Below are positions 12,750 through 23,446 of a DNA stretch of 64,000 nt, one piece after another (within the stretch, counting starts at the first letter, position 1; the number at the start of each line of letters is the position of its first letter). The translations under genes and the position numbers were made by a program. The stretch comes from Rhyacophila brunnea (Eukaryota > Arthropoda > Insecta > Trichoptera > Rhyacophilidae), in assembly GCA_022495005.1 (NCBI GenBank), contig JAGYXB010000973.1, positions 248,001 to 312,000 on the forward strand, read 5' to 3'. The notes beneath the pieces were generated by a model that did not search any database, was not told the origin of the DNA, and saw nothing but the letters and a program-made list of their open reading frames with translations.

Positions 12750-13205
12750 TATATAAAAGGTGTGTGTAATTATGTACGCGCGTTAGAAGTTATACTTCTA
12801 TGGCGTAACAAAACAAAAACAAAACATGTGATAAACTAGATTCTTTGACTAGCTCTTAATTATCTTGTTAAATTACACATTCAAGAAAAAGGACCAACTG
12901 TCACTCTGACGTTTAATTGTTTGTTTACGTATAGAAAAGCAAATGGCAGACAATAATAAATTCGCTGCCTAAGCAACGGAACAATTCTAAACTTTAATAT
13001 TATACTGTATAATCTTTACGATTGCAGTATCATAACTGTGGCGTAAAGATAGTGCTTTCGGCTGATAACCGAAAAATTGTAGGTTCGAATCTAATCGAGT
13101 GCGTTTTTTTTGGTATGAAAAAATTAATTATGTGTTACATGTCACACGCCAAAAATACACTCTGATCTGATTTCCCAAACGCGTCAAAAGAAGTATAATT
13201 TTTAA
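12750..13205 (+). mobile_element. tRNA-carrying TIR element family T, copy 1
   Basis: Begins with GTGTGTAATTATGTACGCGC and the palindromic block GAAGTTATACTTC, ends with the inverted block (GAAGTATAATT). Colinear with 62580-63115 except for a 95-bp segment absent here. It contains a tRNA-Ile-like sequence at 13036-13103. Confidence 0.75.
13036..13103 (+). tRNA. Degenerate tRNA-Ile(GAT)-like sequence, more decayed copy
   Basis: Same layout as 62954-63021 with anticodon loop CTGATAA and stem TTCGG/CCGAA, but the A-box and T stem carry more changes. Treated as a transposon-carried relic. Confidence 0.4.
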
Positions 13206-13487
13206 ATAAATATATATATTTATATTATCCATTTATGATATTGGAAATTTGACATCTGCAAGTGATTGTTTTGTGTGAAACACGATAACGCATTTATTTT
13301 ATTGGTTTAGAAATTGGAATTTTTTTTGAACATGGAAAACATGCTTTATAACAAAATGCCATCAAAATCTCATTGTTGGTCAAAAGTGCAGTTAGCTTGT
13401 TTGCAGATTAAGTAGTCGCATTGTATTCTGTATCAAGAAAATTACTCATCTTTATCCATCTACACCACTGCTTCCTTTATCACCTCA

Positions 13488-13902
13488 TCACCTTCTCCCA
13501 TTCGATCCATAGATGTGAATGTGCTTTATGTTTGTGTTTGGTTTAATTAAACGTGATACCGTACCACCCTTGAAATGTATTTCATCAGGGTGTCTGCCGC
13601 CAAATTCTTCGATACGATTTTGTGATAGATGAATGCCTTCGTAGCGTCCTGCATCCATTGTTTCACCTTGTTTGTGTGCATAATGAGTGAAGACGCATTG
13701 TGCTGGTGCTCGCAAATTACCTTTTGTTCAGGAGAATTTAAGGCAAATAAATCAGGGACGGCATTACGAGTTGCAAAGTATTATTAATGTTTTGTTTCCA
13801 CCCGGCGTACGCGCGGCGGAAGCAGGGTTGCCACCTCTCGCGTGCGATTTCTGGGAAATCGATCCTGCTCCCGGCATAGGTAGAATTCTGGGAAGTGGAT
13901 AG
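13488..13902. other. GC-richer block open on both strands, unrecognised
   Basis: The minus strand is open in two frames over 13488-13715; one reads MDAGRYEGIHLSQNRIEEFG and GRHPDEIHFKGGTVSRL. The plus strand is open over 13687-13902 with GVRAAEAGLPPLACDFWEID. Base composition differs from the flanks. Could be an exon or a transposon fragment; neither frame is recognised. Confidence 0.25.
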
Positions 13903-14230
13903 TTTCGGAAATTGCCATAAGGTAGACCTCGATTATTTTGGTTTGTTATGTCGGGTTTATGGAATGGTGAAATCAAATATTTGTATAGTGAGAAATTGGG
14001 TAAACTTACTCAGTAGGTAAATTAACAACATATCATTGTATTAACGAAATATTGAATAATAATATTAATATTATAATTAAAGTCAATTAATTACTAAACT
14101 AAAGATTTTAAAATTATTATTAGCAAGCGCAAGTACATTATAACTAAAACTTGGAGAGATCCTGACACCGGTTAGTAATTCGGGTAGGTAACTAATACTT
14201 TGATTTTAAATAATATTTAAAATAATAATA

Positions 14231-14420
14231 CACGGCTCTCGTGGTGCAGTACGCAAGGCGCTGGCCTTCCATCACGGAGTTCTGGGTCCGATTCCCAGTG
14301 AGGTCAAAAATATATTTACATAATCTAATATGTAAATTCCTCAAGCCTGGGAGTTTTACCACTATTATTGGGCTTCACGAGCTGTTGTGGTGTTTAATAA
14401 AGAAACAAATAATAATAATA
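14231..14420 (+). mobile_element. SINE with a B-type head and a different tail
   Basis: The head CGGCTCTCGTGGTGCAGTAC with GGCGCTGGCCTTCC and B-box GGGTCCGATTCCC matches SINE B, but the body and tail (GGGCTTCACGAGCTGTTGTG then AATAAAGAAAC and an AAT microsatellite) do not. A distinct subfamily. Confidence 0.75.
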
Positions 14421-14849
14421 ATAATAAAAAAAAATCAAAGTTCGGCTTTTATATTATAAAAGCCGAATGCCAAAAATGTTCCACAATTTAAAAGGCGCTT
14501 CGGAGAGAATTGGTAACACTATTTGTTAATTTTATAAAATTTAGATTTAGTCGGTAGAGCAAGTACCTAGAACAAGGTAGAGTTTCATATTTTTTTCCAA
14601 ATGATTTTTTGAAATAGTATAGTAGAGCTACACTCGTACCAATCACTTTTCCACGTTTACCGTTGATAACAAGTTGTAAAATTCTTACTTTTGTTGTATC
14701 AAAATGAAGCTAGAGTAGCGTTGTTTTATGGTTTTGATACTACGTAGAACTAATCGAAATGTAGCGTCCGGTCCAAGTCATGTCCATGGCAGGCCTTGGA
14801 ACAGAGCACACAAAAATTACTCATTTATACAATGTTGTCCAGCAATGCA

Positions 14850-15125
14850 TTTACTTTGACTTGAAAATACAAAAGTCGATTGTCAATAAGTAACGCAATT
14901 TAGAAAGTGCTTCAGTGAGTATTGTAAAAACTGTTAGATAGTACACGTATATCTTAGTGGTCAGTGCACATGGGTGCGAATCACGGGGCGCAGGTTCGAA
15001 TCGTGATGGGTGTCGTATTTGTCAAAAAGATTTTTTTTATATTCTCGGTTTCAAATTATGTATGTTCATTGAAAGAATGTTACATTCCTAAATCTTGTAA
15101 ATTATTCGTTGAAAAAATAAAAATA
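14850..15125 (+). mobile_element. SINE A, forward copy
   Basis: A-box-like TCTTAGTGGTCAGTGC, B-box GGTTCGAATCG, body TCAAATTATGTATGTTCA, tail AAATTATTCGTTG followed by AAT-rich repeats. Confidence 0.8.
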
Positions 15126-16159
15126 ATAAAATAATAAATAAATAATAAAAAAAAAAAAATTTAGAAAATGATATGAAATCGTATAATTATTGTTATTTGA
15201 AATCTTGAATAAAATAATGCGTTTTCAAATTCGAATAGTTATAATATTTGAAAATATCCCTTATGATATTGATATATCTTATCAGTTCTACCACCTATCA
15301 AGGTAATATTGATATAATCAGTTTCAAATGCCTGTATTTATGCATAAATAAAATCATCCATATTAGTTACATTGGCCACAGCATTATCCAGTGCGTCTTA
15401 TCAATAAAAAGTATCCACATTTCCTACAAATACATGCCATCCTTTATAAAGCAGGGTGGATTTCCTGAGAGCCTTACGAGGCATTACTTAAAGCCCACAC
15501 AAATAGATTCTCACAACATTGCCCATGTTAGCAGCAAAGTAGTAAATCGATGGCATATTTTTTACATTTTTATCTGGAAATCAACTTGAACTCTTCGTAG
15601 TTGATAGGACAAGTAATAAAATATATTATAGGCAAGTGACGAAAGTGCTATTTCGGCATAGTCAAATATAACGGGTTCTACAGTATTAGATATGCATTGT
15701 TGCCATGCTACTTTTTATAAAGCGTATACCTAAAAGAACTTGAGGTTTTAGGATCTACATGATTGTTTATGAACTGTTTTGAGTAGCAGTCAATAGATTG
15801 AAGATCGCTCTGATGGTGGAGAAAAAAAATGTGTAAGAATTATAAATACAATAAAAATATGATTAGGTTGTTTTTGTTTCTACGTAAGTTAAATGTTTCT
15901 ATTTAAATTATGACGTGATAACCCTAGCCAGGATTCGTAACAAAAACAGATCCGTCCAATATTGAAAATAAACTGCCCCCTGACAGAGTGAAAGAATCTC
16001 GCTTCGCGCAATTTCGGCAGTTAGGCGTTTGTAACTTTTTCAATATTTTTGAAAATATCAAATTATCATTTATTAACTCTTTCGTTCTTTGCTTGTCAGT
16101 CTACTGGATTTAAAAAAAATGGTACTCTTAAATGGGGCCATCATTATCTGTATTAATTG
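15126..16159. other. No gene seen
   Basis: A 113-codon plus frame (15248-15589) is rich in Ile/Tyr/Ser with no motif, start context or splice support and is treated as chance. Confidence 0.45.
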
Positions 16160-16249
16160 ATTGTTTAATTGAACATACATAATTTGAAAACATCTCATAT
16201 ATTACATACCCATGTTTTTTTAATTATAAATGTATATTAGCAACCTATT

Positions 16250-16795
16250 TTACCACGTTTTTATTAACTCGTATTCTTGTTTGTTGTGTACAATTTTTTT
16301 CTACGTTTCACTATTTTTTACCACGTTTTTCGTATTCTTGTTTGTCCGGTGGTTGTTTGTTAATATAAATCTTGCAATCGATTTTTTTAACTAACTTCCC
16401 AACAAGCTAGACATTTGAAACTTTTAGAATATATCAGAACACGATGACAATGCATTCTTTTAATTTTTAGCAATCTTTAAGCAGAATTGAATTCATTTTC
16501 AGTTTATTCTGTTTTGTATGTTTCGGAAAAAAGTCGTTAAAAGTAATATTTACAACTCACTATTATTGGTTGCTAAGGGGGTCCTAGCAACTAAATTATT
16601 AATATATACGTGCGTTACTATGGAAATCAATATGAAATGTCGAAATGACATTTCAGTATTCCATAATATTTATTCAGTATTTCTATCAAGTACAAAAAAA
16701 GTATTTATTAATACATAGAATTGTCAAGTTTATATGATTCAACAGAAAATTTAAAAACGTGGTATATAAAAAATTCTTTTTATCTTGTTATTATT
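16250..16795 (+). mobile_element. Hairpin-core MITE family M, copy 3
   Basis: The start block is partly duplicated (two CACGTTTTT...CGTATTCTTGTTTGT units at 16.25 and 16.32 kb). The end lies about 85 bp before the CUB exon. A SINE A tail fragment precedes it (about 16160-16212). Confidence 0.8.
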
Positions 16796-16879
16796 TTTAC
16801 ATAATATTCTTTAGATTTGTAAGAACACTCGATATGAAAGCAAGCAATATTAATGGTGTTGTTTTCCTTTAATTTCCAG

Positions 16880-17100
16880 ATGCACTCGTGGTGACTACTT
16901 GAAGCTGTATCCTCACGTTGAGCGTGGAGAAGTCAATGAATACAGCGAAGGCGCTGGTGCATTGTGTGGAGGGCGAGCAGACGTTCCTCCGACCCTCTAC
17001 TCATCGGCCAGAGCCCTGGTGCTGGAGTTTCACTCCACTCCAGCTCCTACGTATGTCAATTCATCTGGTTTTCTGGGCCACTTCAAGTTTATTGACAGAA
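16880..17100 (+). CDS. Internal exon encoding the C-terminal half of a CUB domain (Sol-1-like CUB protein)
   Basis: This 221-nt exon is flanked by a TTTAATTTCCAG acceptor (AG at 16878-16879) and a GTAAGT donor at 17101. Its only long meaningful frame starts one base in: CTRGDYLKLYPHVERGEVNE, then YSEGAGALCGG, a stretch LYSSARALVLEFHS, and GFLGHFKFIDR. In the CUB family, C-x(3)-DYxKLY, the second LCG cysteine, the ALxLEFHS strand and the terminal GFxGxFxFID strand are standard; the ERGEVNEY and ADVPPxLYSS wording resembles insect suppressor-of-lurcher (SOL-1)-like proteins, extracellular auxiliary subunits of glutamate receptors. The exon begins by completing a split codon and ends with one base of the next codon. 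The frame is intact and GC content is higher than in the flanks. No neighbouring exon of this gene was recognised, so the gene probably extends on both sides with long introns. Confidence 0.8.
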
Positions 17101-17204
17101 GTAAGTGATGCCATAATTTTTAACATTCTGTTATATCCTGTTATTGTCGATTCGCGTGGTTTTTGGATACTTTTTAGGTACATATATCATTTCGTCTCTT
17201 CTTC

Positions 17205-17640
17205 TTCTTGGTCGTGCACTCATGGCTGAGGATCGTGACCACATTTAAATTTCGCCATCCTTTGAGCGACCAAGACTTTCCATCCTTCTCGATCTTCCAC
17301 TTCTCTCAGGGCAGAATGGATGGTGCCCCCAGTCAGCTCTTTCACTTGGTCGCTCCATCGCGCAGACGCTCTTCCTCTGCTTCGCCTTCCCTGGAGCTAC
17401 CAGTCTCTCCAGGTTGTCCGGTCCGCGCCTGACAATATGTCCAAAAAACTGCAGAATTCTTCTCAGACATATCGTCGACAGCCGTTCCTTTATCTTCAGT
17501 CCCTGGATGATTGACTGGTTCGTCCTGTGCTCCGTCCAAGAAATGCGAAGCATTCGGCGCCAACACCACATCTCAAAGGCATCAATTGCCTTCCGTTCTC
17601 TTCATTTCGTCTACCCTCTACTAATTGATGGATGAAGATC
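17205..17640 (-). mobile_element. RTE-like LINE 3' fragment
   Basis: Minus-strand frames encode FEMWCWRRMLRISWTEHRTN, LSTICLRRILQFFGHIVRRG and DNLERLVAPGKA, the classic C-terminal RT blocks of insect endonuclease-reverse-transcriptase genes, with frameshifts toward the end. It lies 105 bp downstream of the CUB exon, in its intron if that gene is intact. Confidence 0.85.
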
Positions 17641-17735
17641 TCTGGATATTTTTTTACGTAACTCTTTTGTAATAATAACCGTTATTTTATATGTATTGCC
17701 ATCATTCCGGGTAATTTTAGCCATCCTCATGGATT

Positions 17736-18284
17736 TTTTTTTTATTTATTAAGGCTATACCTCAGTTGAGGCATGGTCTAAAAAGAACATGGCTAGGCGA
17801 TGTGCGGATTGCGAGTCACGGGTGCAAATGACGCATGCCGAACGAAATATAATTTGTCATATAAAACCAACATGCGTCCATTTAATGTTCTATTAGTAAC
17901 AATAATAATATATTCATTGTCATGTTTTCTTTTTCAAGTAAATGGGTAACGTTTTTAGTCATCTTTACACGATTTAAGAATTAATACCCCCGTCGCCATC
18001 ATGAAACAAATTGACGTATTGACACCTCGATGTTCGCTCTCCGAATGCCAGCGAGTCCAAAATTTCGTCGCGCCTATAATTGAAAATTATGTGCCGTTTC
18101 ACTGATGTATCGTTTTAATAACCATGTCATTGCTTACAAGGTGATTGATAATAATTTTGAACAATCACAAACACCCAGGCTTTGATAAAATCATATAATT
18201 ATATTTTATCCTCACTGGGAATCGATCCTAGAGCTTCCGGATGGAAGGCCAGCGTCTTAAGCACTGCACTATGAGAGCCACCCG
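17736..18284 (-). mobile_element. SINE B, split by a TTAA MITE, with 12-bp TSD
   Basis: Flanked by TCCTCATGGATT at 17724-17735 and 18285-18296. Reading on the minus strand: tRNA-like head with CAGTGC..AAG and B-box region, body with TGTGATTGTTCAAAATTATT, and tail CCTTGTAAGCAATGACATGG, then the MITE lies within the T-rich end. Confidence 0.88.
17749..18118 (-). mobile_element. TTAA-site MITE, copy 2, inserted in a SINE
   Basis: Same family as copies 1 and 3 in opposite orientation, bounded by TTAA on both sides. It sits exactly in the AT-rich 3' tail of a SINE whose own 12-bp target duplication surrounds the pair. Confidence 0.85.
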
Positions 18285-18394
18285 TCCTCATGGATTAAAT
18301 GTACCTAAATCAGTCGACATTATATAAAACTAACTAATTTTAAACTTTATATATACACTTGGTCCATTGACAATGTGTTTAGCAAAAAAATAAT

Positions 18395-18745
18395 TACATA
18401 TTATATAATTTGAAATCACCTCAGTAAGATAATTATAAAGAAAAAAATCTTGGGAAAAATACAACGCCGGGTGGGACTCAAACTAGCAACCATCGGATTT
18501 CGATTAATCTGCTTTACCAATTGATCTACCTGCGTTCTGCCTAATAACGTCAAACTGTCACTTATAACTGAAGCGCGTTACAAATTTCGCTTATAATTAA
18601 CGAAGTTTGGTAAACGCTTTAGTGGCATGACTATTAGTTAATTACGTCTTAATTAAGTATGGTCCTGGCAGCTGAATTCGTAACACACATTGACAGGAAT
18701 CTAATGGAAGTGGGTTTGAGTTCCGCCCGGCGTCGTATTTTTTTT
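18395..18745. mobile_element. Two SINE A heads in head-to-head inversion
   Basis: The left half carries the inverse head (GCCGGGTGGGACTCAAACTA), the right half the direct head (AGTGGGTTTGAGTTCCGCCC). They meet near 18600 around CGCTTATAATTAACGAAG. Confidence 0.65.
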
Positions 18746-19220
18746 ATTATAACGTTTTTATTGGGTCGTATTCTTATTTGTCCGGTGGTTGTTTATCCAG
18801 TACAAATCTTGCAATCGATTTTTAACTAACTTCCCGACTAGCTAGACATTTGAAATTTTTTGAATATATCAGAACGCGATACCAATGCATGCATTTAATA
18901 CTTTTAGCCATTTTTAATCAGAATTGAATTCATTTTCAGTTAATTCTGTTTTGTATGAAAAGTTATTTTGGAAGAAATCCGTAATCCAACCCACTATTAT
19001 TGGTTGCTAGGGGGTGGTCCTAGCAACTAAATTATTAATATATACGTGCGTTACTATGGAAATCAATATGACATGTCAAAATAACTTTTCAGTATTATTT
19101 CTATCAAGTACAATTTTTTTTGATCGTTTAAGCTAGTCAAGTCAAGTTTATATGATTCAACAGAAAATTTAAAAACGTTGTATATAAAAAGTTCTTTTTA
19201 TCTTGTAATTATTTTCATAT
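18745..19220 (+). mobile_element. Hairpin-core MITE family M, copy 4
   Basis: Complete-looking copy with hairpin GTTGCTAGG...CCTAGCAAC intact; it directly follows a SINE A copy. A SINE A tail fragment lies just beyond (about 19262-19310). Confidence 0.8.
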
Positions 19221-19762
19221 TTTTTCAGCATGCATGTTTCTGATATATTTTTTTTAAACATTTGAGTTCAAAAAAGAATGTAACATTCTCAAATCATGAA
19301 TAAAAAAATATTTAATTATATTTTCCGTATTTTTTTCAAAAATCTTAAAAAGCAAAATACTGCACAGTATTAAATAGATAAATAAAAAATATTAGTTTTT
19401 ATAAATATATAATAGTTTAATTCGTGGTTTTTGTCGAGTTATATAAATAAATGCACAGCAGTTGGATAATAACATAATATCACCTGAATTATTTCTATCG
19501 GTGCAACACTCCATCAAATAACTATGACGCGTACCTACGTACTAAAATCTCAAAATGTTTTATTTAGTTTGAATAATACTATACTTAATACATTTTTAAC
19601 ACTGCCAATAACAGAGGATTTGGATCGCCTATGTGAAGCCCTATTGGTGTATTAAAACATACTACAATATAGCACTATTTTATTTACTCAGTTAAACTTT
19701 CACTAGACTAAAATTATGAATACAATTGCTATTTATTAGGTCTAGGACGATTCGGAGCTGGA

Positions 19763-20144
19763 ACAACTGGGCGCCAATTCGAAATTCGAAAATAAATAGA
19801 CGTTTGTGAATTATACCTATGTAGGTACTTTTAAAATATATATTTAATATTATTATTTATATTTTAATTATGATATTATAATTTAATACTTGGAGAGAAT
19901 TAACATAAATAATGACTTTATTGAGCATATGTTCTAGTTTCGACGAGAGAAGAGTAGTTATTTTATTTTTATTGCCTCAGGCATGATAATTCGTAATCCA
20001 CGATAAAAAACATTATTTTAAGAGCAAAGTGAATTAAAACTACTAAGAAATAAGATAGAAACTGATTAAAATTTCTCGTCTACTTTCTGTATAAATCGTA
20101 ACGAACATCTATTTATTTCATTCGACAGTGTGGCGCCCAGTTGT
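19763..20144. mobile_element. MITE with 14-bp perfect TIR
   Basis: ACAACTGGGCGCCA at 19763 is exactly inverted at 20131-20144; similarity continues inward (AAATAAATAGACG versus inverted AAATAAATAGATG). 382 bp, AT-rich, no coding. Confidence 0.75.
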
Positions 20145-21213
20145 CTCATTTCTTATTTATTTCATTGAGAGTTATAATTAATTCTATTATATAAATTCAA
20201 TTGTAATAATGTTATATTCATATGTAATTTTATATGGTGGTGTAATATTTTATAAGATTACCTAAGACAAATAAATAGATGAGAGATGTCCTGAAAATAT
20301 TATCTATGTAGATATTTAACAGTGTTTGAAGTTTGGGAACGAGCAGAATTGGCTGCGTCCTATAGAGAAAAGCTCTTCTAAAAAGCTTTGTGTTTAAAGT
20401 TTTAAATGTTCCTCAATAAAAGCGTTTCCCGGTAGGAAAGAAGGATTTAAATGAAAGTTTTTGCAGGATGCTCAGAAAATAAAACTGTCGTTAAGATTAA
20501 ATGGATAGCCACTTTTGCTATACACTATAGAAACAAAATGGAAAACCCTTTTCGGAAACTGGTCTGTGCTATGTTTTAAGCTGTCTATCTGACGTCACTA
20601 CATTAGGGCTATACTGCCATTCAGTGTGATAGGTACTTAAGATACGCGTAAAATAGCTGAATAATTAACTTTTTATGAATATTTAAGTAGGTATTCTTCA
20701 AGATTCGATAATATTATGTAGTATGTATATGTTTTTAAAATCTTGTATAGATGTGACATCAAGTCACGTTATCCAACACTTAGACATTTGCTGTAGGTAT
20801 ATTCTACAGCAACCCCAAAGCAAATAGGTGGCAAAAAATTTAAAGATAGTGACATGGAGGAGTTTATGTGGGAGGATTTATTTTCACTTTAGTTAAAACC
20901 ACAGAATCGGGAAAATTAAATGTTATAAGCCGCACTTTTTTATATTGTACAACTGAATTTAAATATCATTTATTTATAGGATGGTTTTATTTTTAAAATA
21001 GAAACACTTTCGATTTTAGTATTTATTCCGAGTTCACAGAGATTAACCAACAATAACATAGATTACTTCAGACGGTACACGAAATCAGATTAACAAAATA
21101 ATATGACTCGCCCGACCAAATAACCAGATGAACTTGCCAAAGGATTAGTTCAGTTCAGGTAGGTATCACATTTGATAACTAGATACCGCACTCGTCACTA
21201 GAAACGAATTTCG
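20145..21213. other. No gene seen
   Basis: AT-rich; nothing recognised. Confidence 0.5.
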
Positions 21214-21218
21214 GAGTC

Positions 21219-21413
21219 AACATAGGGTTAAATCCTCATCAATCTACATAGTGCTTGCGGCGTCCACTCAATGGGCAGCGCCATCAATGGATCTCTTTTC
21301 GAAGTCACCCCGCTAAACATAGAGTTAAAACGTAATCTGTCTACATAGCGCTTGTGGTGTTCAATCGATGGGTCGCGCCATCTATAGGTCTTTTTTCGTA
21401 GTCATGCCGCTAT
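21219..21413 (+). repeat. Diverged two-copy tandem repeat, about 97-bp period
   Basis: AACATAG(G/A)GTTAAA, CTACATAG(T/C)GCTTG, GCGCCATC and TTTTCG(A/T)AGTCA recur at the same spacing in both units. Confidence 0.8.
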
Positions 21414-21565
21414 AGATTTTTATTAATTTTAATGTTATTCGCTTTTTTCTAAGTATTTACTAATATTTTTCTATAAATAAGATATAATGTATATTTGCGG
21501 TCATAATTAAATATGACTGCTTGATGTTTTTTGCGATTATTTCAAAGTGGTGGAATATGGAGATT

Positions 21566-21753
21566 TTTTTTTTAGAATCATTAATAACCATGTTCTTGCT
21601 TTTTCGTACAAGTTGGTTGGTAGTAATTTTGAACAATCACAAACGCTCAGGCTTTGAGAAAAACACATAAATGTTTTTGTCATGACCGGGAATCGAACCC
21701 AGAACTCTCGGGTGGAAGGCCAGCGCCTTACCCACTGCACCACGAGAGCCGCC
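21566..21753 (-). mobile_element. SINE B with perfect 15-bp TSD
   Basis: Flanking duplications TGGAATATGGAGATT at 21551-21565 and 21754-21768. On the minus strand: GGCTCTCGTGGTGCAGTGGG (A-box), GGTTCGATTCC (B-box), then a body ending CTTGTACGAAAAAGCAAGAA and ATGGTTATTAATGATTC plus short A-tail. Confidence 0.92.
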
Positions 21754-21768
21754 TGGAATATGGAGATT

Positions 21769-22481
21769 GCTTTAAAACTAATATGCTAAATTGTTCTATA
21801 CGTGTATGAATTCTATTATGAAACATGATATTATTACTATATTATAAAACTTTTATATTTTTTTAAAACCCAATTAAATTTGAGATTAGATTGACAAAGT
21901 TTTTAATGAAACTTTCTCATATAATAAAAGATGTCAGACAACAGCAAATATTTTATTGTAGTAATAATTTAAGATCTCTTATTTATTATTTACATTTAAA
22001 ATGTATCTAGGCTAATCTTTGTTTAACTTATTCTGTGTTCATAACGGTACCTATTGACTAAATGGGCCAAGTTTTCCTACGTTAGTAACTTTTATGACTT
22101 TTTATAGACTACATAAGGTTGATCTTTTGTTGTTGCCTGTTTTAATATATTTTCAACAGTTTATTTTATTGTGCGTGTATATTTTCCCCCAATTAAATTA
22201 ACGTTTATGTGGTAGAAATTCAGTATAATGATTTTAAAACAGATTTTTATATTAATAATTGCTTTGTTGTTTTTATTTAATAAAACGCAATTTTTTTATA
22301 GTACTTATTCCACTTTAATCAATATATTAGGACAGGTTTCGTCCGCCTCAGTGGAACAATGGAAAAACAACAATACAATGCAGTTCCACCATGAATTGAC
22401 AGTTAACAAAATAAAAGAAATTATTAATTGCTTTCACGATTAATACTCAACATATTATTATTGTTTCTATAGTGTCTTAAA
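21769..22481. other. No gene seen
   Basis: AT-rich; one 71-codon frame at 22228 has no support. Confidence 0.5.
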
Positions 22482-22709
22482 GTGGTGGTGTTAGTATATA
22501 GACAAAGACTAGCACTATATTGAGTGTTGTTGTAGTTATAAACTATAATAACTATAATGAGTGTTGTTGTAGTTATAAACTATAATAACTATAATGAGTG
22601 TTGTTGTAGTTATAAACTATAATAACTATAATGAGTGTTGTTATAATATACAACAACAGTCAATAAGTAGTACCAGTCTTGCTACTATATATAATACTGA
22701 CACCACCAC
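22482..22709. mobile_element. Small TIR element with an internal tandem array
   Basis: The ends GTGGTGGTGTTAGTAT and its inverted counterpart (ATACTGACACCACCAC) form terminal inverted repeats. The interior is dominated by a 37-bp tandem repeat and both sides contain GTTGTT/AACAAC stretches that can pair. No coding capacity. Its right end is the insertion site of the hAT element that follows. Confidence 0.65.
22522..22645 (+). repeat. 37-bp tandem repeat, about 3.3 copies
   Basis: Units begin GAGTGTTGTTGTAG at 22522, 22559, 22596 and 22633, spacing exactly 37 bp. The first three are nearly identical; the last is partial. The array lies inside the small TIR element. Confidence 0.9.
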
Positions 22710-23446
22710 TAGAGAATCCAATCCCGAGCCAAAATTCTGATCCCGGGATTTCGGGATTACAATTTGACAATCCCGGGATTGGCATTTTTTCCCATTGTTA
22801 ATATAAAATTTTTATATTTACAAATAGCATTGATAAAATCGGTCAAAAATAAATCTAGTATAATTTATACTATTTAAGACATTTATTGTTAATATTGTAT
22901 ATCTACGTTCAATCTTAGAAATACATAAGTTTAATAGAGTTAATAATATTGCAATATAAATAATAATGTGAATTTAATATGAGATTGCTGTTTCTGATAG
23001 TGAAGACTTAATGAATGGATTAGCGAGACTTAAAATAGTAAAGCAAATAATCATGGTGTACGTATGGCCTTTCCGCTTCATAAATATAATTATTCAGCCA
23101 AATATGAAACTACCGTAAAACGTATGAGATCATGGTGGAATTACTTTGTTAAAAGTGCGAAGCATTGTTTTTTCTAATATTTCTCATTTTTATTAATTTA
23201 CTTATGTGAAAAAATAAAATGAATCGGCAACTTACACATGGAAATCAAACTTCATTCAAACTCAGTTTATTTCTAATATAGTTATTTGTTATTAAAAGTA
23301 TTTTTTTCTGTTATATTTTCGTTTTTATTTTATTTTCCATAAAAAATGATAAAAAAATCAATCCCGAAAGTTTCGGGATTATGTTTACCAATCCCGGGAT
23401 TCATAGGTATCGAAAATAGTTCGGGATCCCGGGATTGGAATCCCTA
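22710..23446. mobile_element. Non-autonomous hAT element, 737 bp, with 8-bp TSD
   Basis: The left end TAGAGAATCCAATCCCG and right end (inverted TAGGGATTCCAATCCCG) are hAT-like TIRs. The element is flanked by perfect 8-bp duplications ACCACCAC (22702-22709 and 23447-23454), the length expected for hAT. Subterminal regions carry multiple CCCGGGATT/AATCCCGGG motifs, likely transposase-binding repeats. The interior has no transposase coding. Confidence 0.88.

Noticed and set aside
14231..14310. Functional tRNA genes at the A-box/B-box sequences
   Set aside because: All such sequences here (SINEs A, B, C and family T) lack a complete cloverleaf with acceptor stem and occur in repeated elements.
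15248..15589. 113-codon plus frame as a gene
   Set aside because: Low-complexity Ile/Ser/Tyr-rich translation, no motif, no splice or start support.
22515..22650. CRISPR array
   Set aside because: The 37-bp units are contiguous tandem repeats without unique spacers and lie in a eukaryotic TIR element.
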